Assembly (NCBI GenBank): GCA_963837445.1
Contig: CAWINK010000001.1
Span: 124,001 to 188,000, forward strand
Source: JACVRW01 sp963837445
Lineage (GTDB): Bacteria; Actinomycetota; Thermoleophilia; Solirubrobacterales; Thermoleophilaceae
DNA: 64,000 nt
Direction: 5' to 3'
Under the pieces are notes generated by a model, which saw nothing but the letters and a program-made list of their open reading frames with translations, was not told the DNA's origin and made no database searches. Position 1 is the first letter of the stretch. Every line of letters starts with the position of its first letter. The translations under genes and the position numbers were made by a program. Positions 35,756 through 44,859 of the stretch are shown one piece after another.

Positions 35756-37080
35756 AGCGCTTCCTCCATCCAGGCGGCGATGCGCAACACCGCCGCGTCG
35801 TGGCCCCCGAACGCGGAGACCATCAGACCGGTGGGTGGGTGGCCGCCTCTGTTCGTTGGAACGGACACCGAGCAGCCGTCGATCAGGTTGACGACTGTCG
35901 GATTGCGCAGCATCAACAGATTGATTCGCGCGTACTCTGCATCGTCGTCGAGTGCATCGATTGGGGGCGCCAGCAGCGGGACCGTCGGACACGCGAAGGC
36001 ATCGAAGCCCTCCAGCCTGCGCCGAAGATCGCCCTCCAGGGCTTTCCGCCGTCGATTCAGGACGATCAGGTCGCGGGCCGACAGCTGCTCCCCGCGGCGG
36101 ATCCGTACCAATACCCGCGGGTCGTAGTCGTCCGCCCGCCGCTCAATCAGCTCGTGGTGCCACGCGTACGCCTCGGCCGCCGGAAAGCCACCCCCCGCGC
36201 TCATCTCCGGGATGGCCTCGAGCTCGGGGAGCTCGACCTCCACCAGATTGGTGCCCGCGTCGGAGAGTCGGTCGATGGCGCGCTCGAAGTCCTCGACCAC
36301 CGCGGGTTCGGCCTCGTGAAGGAAGTAGTTCCGCACGACTGCGACCCGAGGGGTTCGGCCAAGCGGCGGCCGCGCCGGCGTTGGCTTGTCGCGCACGAGT
36401 CCAAACAACGCTGCGCAGCAGTCGACGCTGCGGCCGAGAACGCCGACCGCGTCGAGCGTGGCCGATAGCGGAACCATGCCGTCGCGGGAGACCTCCGCCT
36501 GCGTGGGTTTGAAGCCGACGAGCCCGCACAGGGCCGCCGGAATCCGTGACGAGCCACCGGTGTCGCTCCCGAGCGCTCCATGCGCCATCCCGTCGGCGAC
36601 CGACACCGCGGCGCCCGAGGATGAGCCGCCAGGTATGCGGCAGCTGGGCCGATCCCACGGGTTGGCGGGCGTCCCGTAATGAGGGTTGACGCCCAGGCCA
36701 CTGAAGGCGAACTCGGTCATGTTCGTCCGGCCGAGGATCACCAGACCGGCTTGGCGCCAGCGCGCGACCGCCGTGGCATCGCGATCGGCCGGCATCGGAT
36801 TGAGTGCGACCGACCCTGCCCGCGTGCGCTGCCCGCGCACGTCGAAGAGGTCCTTGACGGAGACCGGGACCCCCGCGAATGGCGACGGCTCGGCTCGCGC
36901 GCGCCGTAAGAGATCCATCGCCCGGGCGGCGGCACGGGCGCGTTCGGCCTCTACCTCGAGATATGCGGATCGTCCTTCCCCGGCAGGATCGGCGATGCGA
37001 GCCAGGCATTCATCGACGAGCTGCTCCGACGTTGTCCGCCCGGAAGCGAGGTCCGCGGCGAGCTGGTGCAACGTCGGCAT
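35743..37080 (-). CDS. Amidase signature-family hydrolase
   Basis: The 445-residue protein has the Ser-cisSer-Lys triad elements: GVPVSVKDLFDVRG (Lys), PGGSSSGAAVSVADG (cis-Ser) and LGSDTGGSSRIPAALCG (nucleophile Ser). It hydrolyses an amide to acid and ammonia. ATG 37080 overlaps the cupin stop (TGATG), so the longer open frame is not the true start. With the FAD amine oxidase of the same operon it could form an oxygenase-amidase pair, as in arginine 2-monooxygenase pathways (inference). Confidence 0.93.
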   Translation of the reverse strand: MPTLHQLAADLASGRTTSEQLVDECLARIADPAGEGRSAYLEVEAERARAAARAMDLLRRARAEPSPFAGVPVSVKDLFDVRGQRTRAGSVALNPMPADRDATAVARWRQAGLVILGRTNMTEFAFSGLGVNPHYGTPANPWDRPSCRIPGGSSSGAAVSVADGMAHGALGSDTGGSSRIPAALCGLVGFKPTQAEVSRDGMVPLSATLDAVGVLGRSVDCCAALFGLVRDKPTPARPPLGRTPRVAVVRNYFLHEAEPAVVEDFERAIDRLSDAGTNLVEVELPELEAIPEMSAGGGFPAAEAYAWHHELIERRADDYDPRVLVRIRRGEQLSARDLIVLNRRRKALEGDLRRRLEGFDAFACPTVPLLAPPIDALDDDAEYARINLLMLRNPTVVNLIDGCSVSVPTNRGGHPPTGLMVSAFGGHDAAVLRIAAWMEEALCQS

Positions 37081-37460
37081 CAGACGGGGTCGTAGTAGTG
37101 AATCTCGAGCAGCAGGCACCCGCCCTCAGACTTGAAGGGCCCGTGCGCCGCGCCAGGAGGGCGGCACGCGTAGGTGTGAGGAGCGAACGATTCGCCGCCC
37201 CGTCCGTCGGCATCGTTGCCGACGGTCAGGTCCCCCTCGACGAGATAGACCTCTTCCCAGTACTCGTGGACGAAGGGAGCCGTGGTGAGGACCCCGGGGG
37301 CAAACCGGAGCAGTCGCGTCCGAGTTCCCCGCCCTGCGTCCTCATCGAGCGCACCCGCGAGGATTTTCTGCTGGATGCCGTCGGGGTATCCCGCAGGTGT
37401 TTCCCAGCCGCTCTGGAGGTCGACCGCGTAGAACTCGTCATGCTCCTTGTTCACCGGCAT
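37080..37460 (-). CDS. Cupin-domain protein
   Basis: The 126-residue protein is a single cupin: TTAPFVHEYWEEVYLVEGDL with His, Glu and the second half FAPHTYACRPPGAAHGPFKS with a His at the metal position. Such small cupins are dioxygenases, isomerases or sensors. It lies in the operon FAD oxidase - substrate-binding protein - cupin - amidase - DUF2848, starts 6 bp after the binding-protein stop, and probably acts on a pathway intermediate. Confidence 0.88.
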   Translation of the reverse strand: MPVNKEHDEFYAVDLQSGWETPAGYPDGIQQKILAGALDEDAGRGTRTRLLRFAPGVLTTAPFVHEYWEEVYLVEGDLTVGNDADGRGGESFAPHTYACRPPGAAHGPFKSEGGCLLLEIHYYDPV

Positions 37461-37466
37461 TCGTGA

Positions 37467-38375
37467 TCAGCTCCTCTCGATGTCCGTGGCAACGATGTCC
37501 TCATAGGGCCGATCGCCCTCGAGCAGTCCCCGCTCGCGCGCGAAGCGGTTCATGCCGGCGATCGACCGCTCTGAGATCTGGGCGTCATAGAAGGGGACAT
37601 CGCGGCGAACGAGCTCCGCAATCAACGCCGCCTGCTCCGGCGGGAAGACGCGCTCCCCTATTCCCGTGGCCCGCTCGGGATCCTCGGCGAGCAGTTCCTG
37701 TGCGCGACGAAGGGCACGTACGATGGCCTGTGCCTGAGGCGGGTCGTCTGCCACGAACCTCGAGGCGGCGGCGAGCGAGGCGAAGGTGTAGTCGAAGCAG
37801 GCCGGCGGGCCATCACCGCGGCGGATGTCGAGTACGAGCGAACCCGCGCCGGACCGCACCGCCACCTCTGCGCCCATGCCGTTCGCCCAGAACCCGTCGA
37901 TCTTCCCGTCCGCGAGGGCGCGAGCCGCGGTCAGGCCGAAGTTCGTGCCGGCGCCCGCAGCACCGGGCACCGGCGCAATCTCCACCTCGTCCAGAGACAG
38001 TCCGGAGTCGATCACCAGCTGCTGAAGCCCCAGATCGACCCACGGCGCGGCGCCGATACGCCTGCCCCGAAGGGCGGTGATGTCGTTTCGATCCGCTCCG
38101 AGGTCGGCCCGCATGACGAGGAACCAGTACATGCCCTGCCCCTGGGCGGCCAACAGCCTGACGCCTTCCCACTCTGGAAACGCCGCCAGGGCCGAATGCG
38201 CCGAGCCGGCGACGATGTCGACCTCTCCGGCCGCGAGCGCCCGGTAGGCGGCATCCACCGGGAACAGGAGCTCGATCGTTGCGTCGATTCCCTCGTCGCT
38301 CAGGCACCCGAGCTCGACCGACGCGATTGCCGGGAAGTACGAGTTCGAGATGAGGTCGGGAACCGCGATCTTCAT
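37467..38375 (-). CDS. NMT1/THI5-like substrate-binding protein without signal peptide
   Basis: The 302-residue protein is like the binding proteins of Tau/Ssu/nitrate-type ABC importers: MKIAVPDLISNSYFPAIASVELG, AAGEVDIVAGSAHSALAA, then GAAPWVDLGLQQLVIDSGL. The N-terminus begins directly with the first beta strand, so no signal peptide or lipobox is visible. It overlaps the FAD oxidase end by four bases. The permeases and ATPase of the same family are at 44852-47285 and may be its partners; otherwise it may serve as a cytoplasmic binding protein or enzyme. Confidence 0.82.
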   Translation of the reverse strand: MKIAVPDLISNSYFPAIASVELGCLSDEGIDATIELLFPVDAAYRALAAGEVDIVAGSAHSALAAFPEWEGVRLLAAQGQGMYWFLVMRADLGADRNDITALRGRRIGAAPWVDLGLQQLVIDSGLSLDEVEIAPVPGAAGAGTNFGLTAARALADGKIDGFWANGMGAEVAVRSGAGSLVLDIRRGDGPPACFDYTFASLAAASRFVADDPPQAQAIVRALRRAQELLAEDPERATGIGERVFPPEQAALIAELVRRDVPFYDAQISERSIAGMNRFARERGLLEGDRPYEDIVATDIERS

Positions 38376-39688
38376 GCTGCGGCCAAGAACTCACGAGCCT
38401 GGCGCGCCGCCGCCAATCCGCTCTCGACCGCCCCCTCCATCAACCCCGCCCAGCCCTTGGCGAAGTCGGAGCCCGCAAGGAAAAGGGGGCCCTCCAGCAA
38501 CGCGAGATCCTCGAGCTGGGTCCACTGACGGGGGCGGAGCATCCCCCACGTCTGACGGCTGAGCGGATCACGGCGCCAGTTGTGGGTAGCGCATTCGAGA
38601 ACGTCGACGTCGGGAAGCAGCGCTCCCAGTGCGACCTCCACCGCGTCCTGATCGTCACCGGTCAGCTCGTCCCCGTCGCGGCCGAAACAGACGACCACAG
38701 AGGTGTCCGCGTCGACGGAGTCGGTGTATGCGAAGACGATCGGGTGATCATCGGCGAACGCGCACCAGACATCCAGGCGTCCGGCGACCTTGACCCAGAG
38801 CTTGGAGCCGCGGCTGACCTGGCCGGCGCGCGCGACCTCGGCAACACCCTTCGGCAGCTGCGGCGTGAACTCGATCGCCGCGAGCGTGTTGATCGGCACG
38901 GCGACGATCACCGCCTGCGCATCGAGAGCGTCCTGCTCCGCCAATCCGAGCCGCACCCCGCCGGCAGTCATGCTCACACTTTCGACGAGCGCTCCGAGCC
39001 TGACGGGGAACGCGCCATCTCGGTGCATCGCAGAAACGAGGGCCGTCGTCCCGCCTGCGAACTCATAGCCCGCGAGCGCCTCGGACAGAAGCCTCCAGTG
39101 ACCTCCGGCCAGCGCCACCCACCGGAGCATCTGCGTATAGGCGCCTTCTTCTGGCGGACCGTTGAACTGAAGCGTGCAGTAGGCACGCGCCAAGCCACGC
39201 TGCTCCGGCGTGACATCGAGCTGGTCGATCCGCTCCGTCATCGCGACGGCATCAAGCTCCTCGACGGCACTCCGGCGCATGGCGGTGTCGTGGGGGTTCG
39301 GGAAAACCTCGCGAGCCTGTTCAAACAGCGGCGACAACGCTGCATCCAGTTGGTCCCATAGCTCGGCGAAACTTCCCTCGTAAAGATTGCCTCCGACGAG
39401 CCAGCTCGCGCTCCTGACCGTCCGAGGCGCGCGCAGCTCGAGGCCGTAGCGGACGATCTCGGACCACAGGCACGGCTGGAGCCAGTGCGCATGCATCGCG
39501 CCCATCTCCAGTGGCCGCCCCAGCCGCTCGTCCGTCCAGGTTCGGCCGCCGAGGCGGTCGCGCGCCTCGAGCAAGACGACATCGCAGCCCGCATTGGCGA
39601 GCTCGCGCGCAGCGGTGACGCCCGCCAGTCCTCCACCGACGACTGCAATGTCATGGCGCAGTTCACCCGCCGGCTCGGTTCGGGACAC
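38372..39688 (-). CDS. Flavin-containing amine oxidase family protein
   Basis: The 438-residue protein has the FAD-binding motif IAVVGGGLAGVTAARELANAG, ARDRLGGRTWTDERLG, and the C-terminal FAD site EGPLFLAGSDFAKGWAGLMEGAVESG of monoamine/L-amino acid oxidases. It would oxidise an amine or amino acid to an imine or, in the monooxygenase relatives, to an amide. The start is GTG 39688; TACGCT lies exactly 6 nt upstream, so the mRNA appears leaderless. It leads the operon with binding protein, cupin, amidase and DUF2848, and is divergent from the ThDP enzyme. Confidence 0.92.
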   Translation of the reverse strand: MSRTEPAGELRHDIAVVGGGLAGVTAARELANAGCDVVLLEARDRLGGRTWTDERLGRPLEMGAMHAHWLQPCLWSEIVRYGLELRAPRTVRSASWLVGGNLYEGSFAELWDQLDAALSPLFEQAREVFPNPHDTAMRRSAVEELDAVAMTERIDQLDVTPEQRGLARAYCTLQFNGPPEEGAYTQMLRWVALAGGHWRLLSEALAGYEFAGGTTALVSAMHRDGAFPVRLGALVESVSMTAGGVRLGLAEQDALDAQAVIVAVPINTLAAIEFTPQLPKGVAEVARAGQVSRGSKLWVKVAGRLDVWCAFADDHPIVFAYTDSVDADTSVVVCFGRDGDELTGDDQDAVEVALGALLPDVDVLECATHNWRRDPLSRQTWGMLRPRQWTQLEDLALLEGPLFLAGSDFAKGWAGLMEGAVESGLAAARQAREFLAAA

Positions 39689-39723
39689 CTACATAGCGTA
39701 CAAAAGACTGGTACTTTCGATAT
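39689..39723. promoter_or_regulatory. 35-bp divergent promoter with mirrored leaderless -10 elements
   Basis: On the plus strand TACTTT (39712-39717) lies six bases before GTG 39724. On the minus strand TACGCT (39700-39695) lies six bases before GTG 39688. The TANNNT-N6-start arrangement on both strands is what leaderless actinobacterial mRNAs show. GTAC occurs at 39698-39701 and at 39711-39714 as a possible small operator. Confidence 0.55.
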
Positions 39724-41505
39724 GTGTCTGGCGAACGCCTGGGTGGGTCGGACCGCGAGGTCCCCGTTCCGGCCGGCCCCGCCGCGCGCTCGTGGGGAAG
39801 CGATGCGCTGGCAGACGTGCTCCGATCCCTGTCCCTGGAGTTCGTCGCCATCAACCCGGGCTCGAGCTTCCGCGGGCTCCACGACAGCCTCGTCAACCAC
39901 CTGGGCAACGAGCTGCCGCAAGTGCTCCTCTGCCTCCACGAGGAACAGGCGGTGGCCATCGCGCACGGCTACGCGAAGGTCGCGGACCGCGCGATGGGCG
40001 TAGTGCTTCACAGCAACGTCGGTCTCATGCACGCCTCGATGGCGCTCTTCAACGCATTCTGCGATCGAGTTCCGATGTTGGTCGTCGGCGCAACCGGACC
40101 ACTGGACGCGACACGTCGCCGGCCTTGGATCGACTGGCTGCACACGGCCACCGACCAGGCCGCGCTCGTCCGGCCGTTTCTCAAGTGGGACGACCAGCCG
40201 CTGTCGGCAGGCGCGGCGGTCGAGGCGCTCTTGCAGGCGTACAAGCTGACGATGTCCGCCCCGCGTGCTCCCACATACGTGACGCTCGACACGTCCCTTC
40301 AGGAGAGTGAGATCGATCCCGGGACCGACTTCGGCGCGGAGCCAGAGCGGTTTGCCCCCGCCGAACCTCCGGCACCGCACCCGGACGTGGTGGCCAGGCT
40401 GGCCGGGCTTCTCGAGAGCGCGGATCGTGTTGCGCTTCTCGTCGGCCGGACGTCCCGCGACCGCGCGGCGTGGGACACCCGAGTGCAGCTCGCGGAGCGC
40501 CTGGGCGCCACCGTCTTCACGCACCTCAAGCTGCCCGCGGCCTTTCCGACCTCGCATCCGTTGCACAGCGCGCCGCCGCAGGGGTTCCCGTCGCCGGCGT
40601 TGCAGCAGGCCCTGCGTGAGTCCGACGTGGTGGTCTCACTCGACTGGCTGGACCTGGGCGGCACCCTCCAGGCGGCTCCCACGAAGGCCACGGTGGTGTC
40701 GGTGAGCCTCGACGAGCAGCTCCACAGCGGCTGGGGCAAGGAGTCCCTGCGACCGGTAGCGGCGGATGTCCATGTCCAGGCGAGCCCTGACGCGCTGGTG
40801 GACCTGCTCTTGCGCGAACTCGGAACGGGGGCTGCCCCGGCCGAGAACCGGGAGCGCCCTCCGCTCCAGGAACCGACCGGGAACGGCGACGCGATCACCG
40901 TCCAGGACATTGCCGCAAGCCTTCGGGTCGCAACCGGCGACCGCGAGGTCTGCCTCGTGCGGACACCTCTCAGCTGGTCCGGTGACCTCTGGCAGGTCGA
41001 CGATCCGCTCGATCAGCTGGGTGGCGACGGCGGAGAGGGTGTGGGGTCGGGACCCGGCATGACGGTGGGCGCGGCGCTTGCGCTGCGTGAATCCGGGAGA
41101 TTGGCTGTGTCCGTCCTCGGTGACGGCGACTACCTCATGGGGTCACAGGCCTTGTGGACGGCGGCCCACTACCGGCTCCCGCTCCTCATCGTCGTCGCGA
41201 ACAACAGATCGTTCTTCAACGACGAAGTCCACCAGCACCGCGTGGCCGTGAGGCGGGACCGTCCGGCCGAGAACCGGTGGATCGGGCAGCGGATCAGCGA
41301 CCCGGACGTCGACATCGCGGGACTCGCGCATTCACATGGCCTGACCGGACACGGCCCCGTGGTCTCGCGAGCTGACCTCGAGGCTGTACTCGCCCGCGCA
41401 GTGGCCGACGCGCAAGCGGGCGGGTCGGTCGTGGTCGACGTATGGGTCGAGTCGACCGTCGAGGGTGAGCTTGGTCGTGCCGCGGGGCACTCCGAGCGCG
41501 GCTGA
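39724..41505 (+). CDS. ThDP-dependent decarboxylase/lyase (benzoylformate decarboxylase-like)
   Basis: The 593-residue protein has the three-domain layout of the pyruvate oxidase/decarboxylase superfamily. The N-terminal part has EFVAINPGSSFRGLHDSLVN and the cofactor-activating Glu in LCLHEEQAVAIAHGYAKV. The C-terminal ThDP-Mg site is VSVLGDGDYLMGSQALW with VVANNRSFFNDE. It would decarboxylate a 2-oxo acid or join carbonyls. GTG 39724 fits the leaderless promoter; the conserved part starts near residue 25. Together with amine oxidase, aldehyde dehydrogenase and ureohydrolase, it could act as a 2-ketoarginine decarboxylase-type enzyme (inference). Confidence 0.88.
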   Translation: MSGERLGGSDREVPVPAGPAARSWGSDALADVLRSLSLEFVAINPGSSFRGLHDSLVNHLGNELPQVLLCLHEEQAVAIAHGYAKVADRAMGVVLHSNVGLMHASMALFNAFCDRVPMLVVGATGPLDATRRRPWIDWLHTATDQAALVRPFLKWDDQPLSAGAAVEALLQAYKLTMSAPRAPTYVTLDTSLQESEIDPGTDFGAEPERFAPAEPPAPHPDVVARLAGLLESADRVALLVGRTSRDRAAWDTRVQLAERLGATVFTHLKLPAAFPTSHPLHSAPPQGFPSPALQQALRESDVVVSLDWLDLGGTLQAAPTKATVVSVSLDEQLHSGWGKESLRPVAADVHVQASPDALVDLLLRELGTGAAPAENRERPPLQEPTGNGDAITVQDIAASLRVATGDREVCLVRTPLSWSGDLWQVDDPLDQLGGDGGEGVGSGPGMTVGAALALRESGRLAVSVLGDGDYLMGSQALWTAAHYRLPLLIVVANNRSFFNDEVHQHRVAVRRDRPAENRWIGQRISDPDVDIAGLAHSHGLTGHGPVVSRADLEAVLARAVADAQAGGSVVVDVWVESTVEGELGRAAGHSERG

Positions 41506-42735
41506 TCACGCCGCGAGCGCCGCAACCGCCTCTTCGAGAATCTCCGTATGACGGTCGATCTCCTTGTCCGTGTGGACCGGCGAGACCAAGGCGCGGTTAT
41601 GGAACGGGAACACGATCACCCCGCGGTTCAGCGCAAACAGGTGAATGAACGTGGACAGCGTCCGGTCGATGATCGCCGCACCCTCTCGGCCATTCCGGAG
41701 CGGCCGCGGAGTGAAGTGGTACTCGACCCGCCCGCCGATCCGCTGCACGTGCCATGGGAGGCCGTACCGCTCGATGACTCCGCCTATCCCGCCAGCGAGG
41801 CGCTCGCCCGCCGTCTCCATGCGCTCGTACGCGTCGTGCGTCAGCACGTCGCGAAGTGTCGCGTGCATCGCCGCGATCGAGACGCCGTTCGCCGCCATCG
41901 TCCCTCCGACACCGCGCATCCCCGCGCGATCGGCGTCGAAGTCCTGCGCGAGGGCGGCCGCCAGCCGCTGGGTCAGGCCCAGGGCGGCGGCCGGGATGCC
42001 TCCGCCTATGGTCTTGCCGATTACGAGCATGTCCGGCTTCAGGCCGTGTGCGGCGGTCCAGCCACCGGGCCCGGCGCTGATGGTGTGCGTCTCGTCGACG
42101 ACGAGGAGAGTGCCGCTGTCGTCAGCTGCTCGCCGCAGCAGCTCGTGAAAGCCGGGCTTCGGGAGAACGATGCCGATGTTCGTCATCGCAGGCTCGGTGA
42201 GGATGCACGCGACGTCGCCCGACGCAAGTTCGCGGGCGACTGCGTGCTCGTCGTTGAACTGGACCACACGCGTGGTGGCGGCGACCGGAACCGGGGGGCC
42301 CATGCTGCCTTCGCGCGGAACGACTTCCGCGCCCTGACGGGTGGCAAAGCACTCGTCCACGGTCCCGTGATAGGAGCGGTCGAAGATCAGTACTTTCGAA
42401 CGGCCGGTCACGTGCCTCGCGTATCGCAACGCGTGGCGGTTCGCGTCCGTCGCGCTGAGCGTGAACTGCCAGCTGGGAAGGCCGAACCGCTTCGTGAGCT
42501 CGTCGCTCACGCTTAGCGCCTCGCGCACAGGAAGCATCAGCGAGAGACCGCGCTGCATCTGGCCCGCCGCCGAGTTGACCGTCGACGTCGGCGAGTGACC
42601 GGTCATCGCGGCCGTATCGCCGAGGCAGAAGTCAACGTACTCGATGCCGTCCACATCCCGGATGCGGGCGCCTTGTGCCTCGTCGACGTAGAGCGGGGCC
42701 GAACCGGGCCAGGCCAGCATCCACGGCATCGGCAC
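41506..42735 (-). CDS. Class III PLP-dependent aminotransferase (A); N-terminus probably longer
   Basis: The protein of at least 409 residues has DESYH-like fold-type I motifs: FDRSYHGTVDECF, Asp in LLVVDETHTISAGPGG, and the PLP-binding Lys in DMLVIGKTIGGGIP. It transfers amino groups from omega-amino acids such as GABA, or isomerises amino positions. GTG 42735 is the first standard start, but the same frame upstream reads EALLRKERRRFDQLHPGS, then LELHARARERFTFGVPMPW, a typical family N-terminus; the true start may be a CTG near 42825-42843, overlapping the ureohydrolase end. It converges on the ThDP gene with no gap. Confidence 0.9.
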   Translation of the reverse strand: MPMPWMLAWPGSAPLYVDEAQGARIRDVDGIEYVDFCLGDTAAMTGHSPTSTVNSAAGQMQRGLSLMLPVREALSVSDELTKRFGLPSWQFTLSATDANRHALRYARHVTGRSKVLIFDRSYHGTVDECFATRQGAEVVPREGSMGPPVPVAATTRVVQFNDEHAVARELASGDVACILTEPAMTNIGIVLPKPGFHELLRRAADDSGTLLVVDETHTISAGPGGWTAAHGLKPDMLVIGKTIGGGIPAAALGLTQRLAAALAQDFDADRAGMRGVGGTMAANGVSIAAMHATLRDVLTHDAYERMETAGERLAGGIGGVIERYGLPWHVQRIGGRVEYHFTPRPLRNGREGAAIIDRTLSTFIHLFALNRGVIVFPFHNRALVSPVHTDKEIDRHTEILEEAVAALAA

Positions 42736-42829
42736 GCCGAAGGTGAATCGCTCGCGAGCCCGTGCGTGGAGCTCGAGCGATCCGGGGTGCAGCTGGTCGA
42801 AGCGCCGGCGCTCCTTCCGGAGCAGCGCC

Positions 42830-43807
42830 TCAACGGCGGCCAGCTGCGCTCCGCGCCGCGGCCACCGCGGCGAGTGTCTCGAGGATGCAACGGTGCGCGG
42901 CCAGCGCGGTGATGTCAGCGTGGTCGTAGGGCGGAGCCAGCTCGACGACGTCCATGCCGATGAGCGGCACAGCCGACGCGAGCGTCCGAAGCGCGCGGAG
43001 CAACTCGCGCGTAGTAAGCCCTCCAGGCTCGGGTACGCCGGTGCCCGGCGCGTAAGCCGGGTCGAGCACGTCGACGTCGACCGAGACGTATACCGGACAT
43101 CCCAGTGGTCGCAGCTCGTCGATCACGTCCTCCAGAACGGCGTCGATGCCGGCGCGGTCGATGTCGTCCGTCGTATGCCACCGGATCCCAGCCGCGCGCA
43201 TCCAATCGAAGACGGGCGGCCCGGGCCAGTATCCCCGCAGGCCGATCTGCCACAGCCGGCTGCCGTCCAAGCGCCCTTCGTCGATGAGCATCCTGATCGG
43301 GTTGCCGTGCGTCAGCCGCCCGCCGTAGACCTCGCCGGTGTCGGCGTGGGTGTCGAATTGCACAACGCAGAATCCGTCGACGCCCAGTCGATCGCTGACC
43401 GCCGTGAGGGTTGGGTACGCCAATGAATGGTCGCCACCGAGTACGACGGGGATCGCCCCGGCCTCCAGCACCTCCGCGACGCGTTCGCGCACCTGCACGA
43501 TCTGACCCTCCAGATCGGCCGGCTTCGGCTCGATGTCGCCGTAGTCCACGATCCGCAGGTCGGCGATCGGATCGGCGCCCAGCCCCATATGCGGTCGGCT
43601 GGATGCTGTGTTCGGACACGCGCCGCGAATGGCGCGGGGGCCCAGGCGGGCCCCTGGGCGATTCGTGACACGACCGTCGAGCGGGACGCCCACGATGACC
43701 GCGTCCGCGCCCTGCAGATCGGCGGCCGACAGTGCGAGCGGCGTCTTGCAGAAGGTGGCGAGGCCCGAGTACGCGGGCTCGTTCGCCTGGTTCACGATCA
43801 CGGCCAC
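42830..43807 (-). CDS. Ureohydrolase family protein (agmatinase/guanidinobutyrase-like)
   Basis: The 325-residue protein has all manganese-binding motifs of the arginase/agmatinase family: VVLGGDHSLAYP, VQFDTHADTGEVYGG and VSVDVDVLDPAYAPGTG. N-terminal GVPLDGRVTNRPGARLGPRAIR is typical of agmatinase and guanidinobutyrase rather than arginase. It would release urea from a guanidino compound. The upstream region has TTGACT (43845-43840), a 17-bp spacer and TACCTT (43822-43817), so the start GTG 43807 has nearly no leader. Confidence 0.92.
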   Translation of the reverse strand: MAVIVNQANEPAYSGLATFCKTPLALSAADLQGADAVIVGVPLDGRVTNRPGARLGPRAIRGACPNTASSRPHMGLGADPIADLRIVDYGDIEPKPADLEGQIVQVRERVAEVLEAGAIPVVLGGDHSLAYPTLTAVSDRLGVDGFCVVQFDTHADTGEVYGGRLTHGNPIRMLIDEGRLDGSRLWQIGLRGYWPGPPVFDWMRAAGIRWHTTDDIDRAGIDAVLEDVIDELRPLGCPVYVSVDVDVLDPAYAPGTGVPEPGGLTTRELLRALRTLASAVPLIGMDVVELAPPYDHADITALAAHRCILETLAAVAAARSAAGRR

Positions 43808-43866
43808 GCCGTTAAAAAGGTAGTTGCGTCAGCTAATTCAGTCAAGTCTCTAACTTCAACACAGCA
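43808..43866 (-). promoter_or_regulatory. Promoter of the ureohydrolase-aminotransferase unit
   Basis: TTGACT at 43845-43840 and TACCTT at 43822-43817 are separated by 17 bp, a normal sigma-70-type spacing. The start codon GTG 43807 follows nine bases after the -10. The -35 hexamer is the same as in the HpaB-type monooxygenase promoter. Confidence 0.55.
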
Positions 43867-44859
43867 TCAGGTGACCACGGGCCGAGCCACCACCGCGGGA
43901 TTGACCACGTGGCTCGGCGAGCGGCCGCTCAACATGTCGTCGACGGCGCGCACGACGCTCCAGCCCGTCCGGCTGAGCGCGTCGACCGTCGTCCCGCCCA
44001 TGTGGGGCGTGCATAGCGCGTTCGGCAATGACAGCAGCGGGTGGTCGCGGGGCGGCGGTTCCTCCGCGAACACGTCCGTCGCGGCGCATCGCAAACGGCC
44101 GGAGTGCAGCGCTGCGGCTAGGGCCTCCTCGTCCACCACCCCGCCGCGCGACAGGTTCACGACTGCGGCGTGCGGCGGCAGGCGTGCCAACTCGGGGGCG
44201 CCGATCAGGCCGCGGGTCGAGTCGTTGAGCGGCACGTGCAGGCAAGCCACGTCCGCGGCCGCCAAGAGCTCGTCCAGCGCCAGCGCCGCGGTCACCCCGT
44301 CCGATTCGATGTCCGCGGGCAACCTCGCCGGGTCGTACGCGATGACCGTGGCCCCGAGCGCTCGACAGGCCTGCCCTACGCGCTGTCCGATCCGGCCCCA
44401 GCCCACGACTCCGATCGTCCGGGACGAGAGTTCCCAGCCGATCAAGCCTGCTGACTCGGTGGCGACGACGAGAGAGCCGTCGATCCGAGTCGACCGCAGC
44501 CACTCCGCTGCGGCGATCACGGGCCGCAGCATCAGCAGGATCAGCGTCAAGGACAGCTCGGCGACCGCATCCCCGCTGGCTCCAGGACAGTTCGTGACCA
44601 CGATGCCGAGGCGTGTGGCCGTTTCGACGTCGATGTTGTCCGTTCCGCTGCCGTACTTGGCTATCACGCGCAGGCGGGTCGCAGCGGAGAGGAGCTCGGC
44701 GTCGACCGGCGTGGTCCGGACGATCATCCCGTCGCAGTCCGCGATGTCCACCTCGCCCGGATAGCTCAGCTCGCAGCGGCCGCGGAGCCAGGCCTCGGCC
44801 TCGGGGTCGATGGCGTCCGCTATCAGCACCCGGGGGCGAGGGTTCTGCCCCTCAGCCAC
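43867..44859 (-). CDS. D-2-hydroxyacid dehydrogenase family protein
   Basis: The 330-residue protein has the NAD-binding TIGVVGWGRIGQRVGQACRAL, catalytic Arg in NLSRGGVVDEEAL, a Glu/Asp segment CAATDVFAEEPPP and catalytic His in TPHMGGTT. It reduces a 2-oxo acid or oxidises a D-2-hydroxyacid. The start GTG 44859 overlaps the permease end by eight bases, so it belongs to the ABC-transporter operon and could process the imported compound or a 2-oxo acid from it. Confidence 0.92.
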   Translation of the reverse strand: MAEGQNPRPRVLIADAIDPEAEAWLRGRCELSYPGEVDIADCDGMIVRTTPVDAELLSAATRLRVIAKYGSGTDNIDVETATRLGIVVTNCPGASGDAVAELSLTLILLMLRPVIAAAEWLRSTRIDGSLVVATESAGLIGWELSSRTIGVVGWGRIGQRVGQACRALGATVIAYDPARLPADIESDGVTAALALDELLAAADVACLHVPLNDSTRGLIGAPELARLPPHAAVVNLSRGGVVDEEALAAALHSGRLRCAATDVFAEEPPPRDHPLLSLPNALCTPHMGGTTVDALSRTGWSVVRAVDDMLSGRSPSHVVNPAVVARPVVT

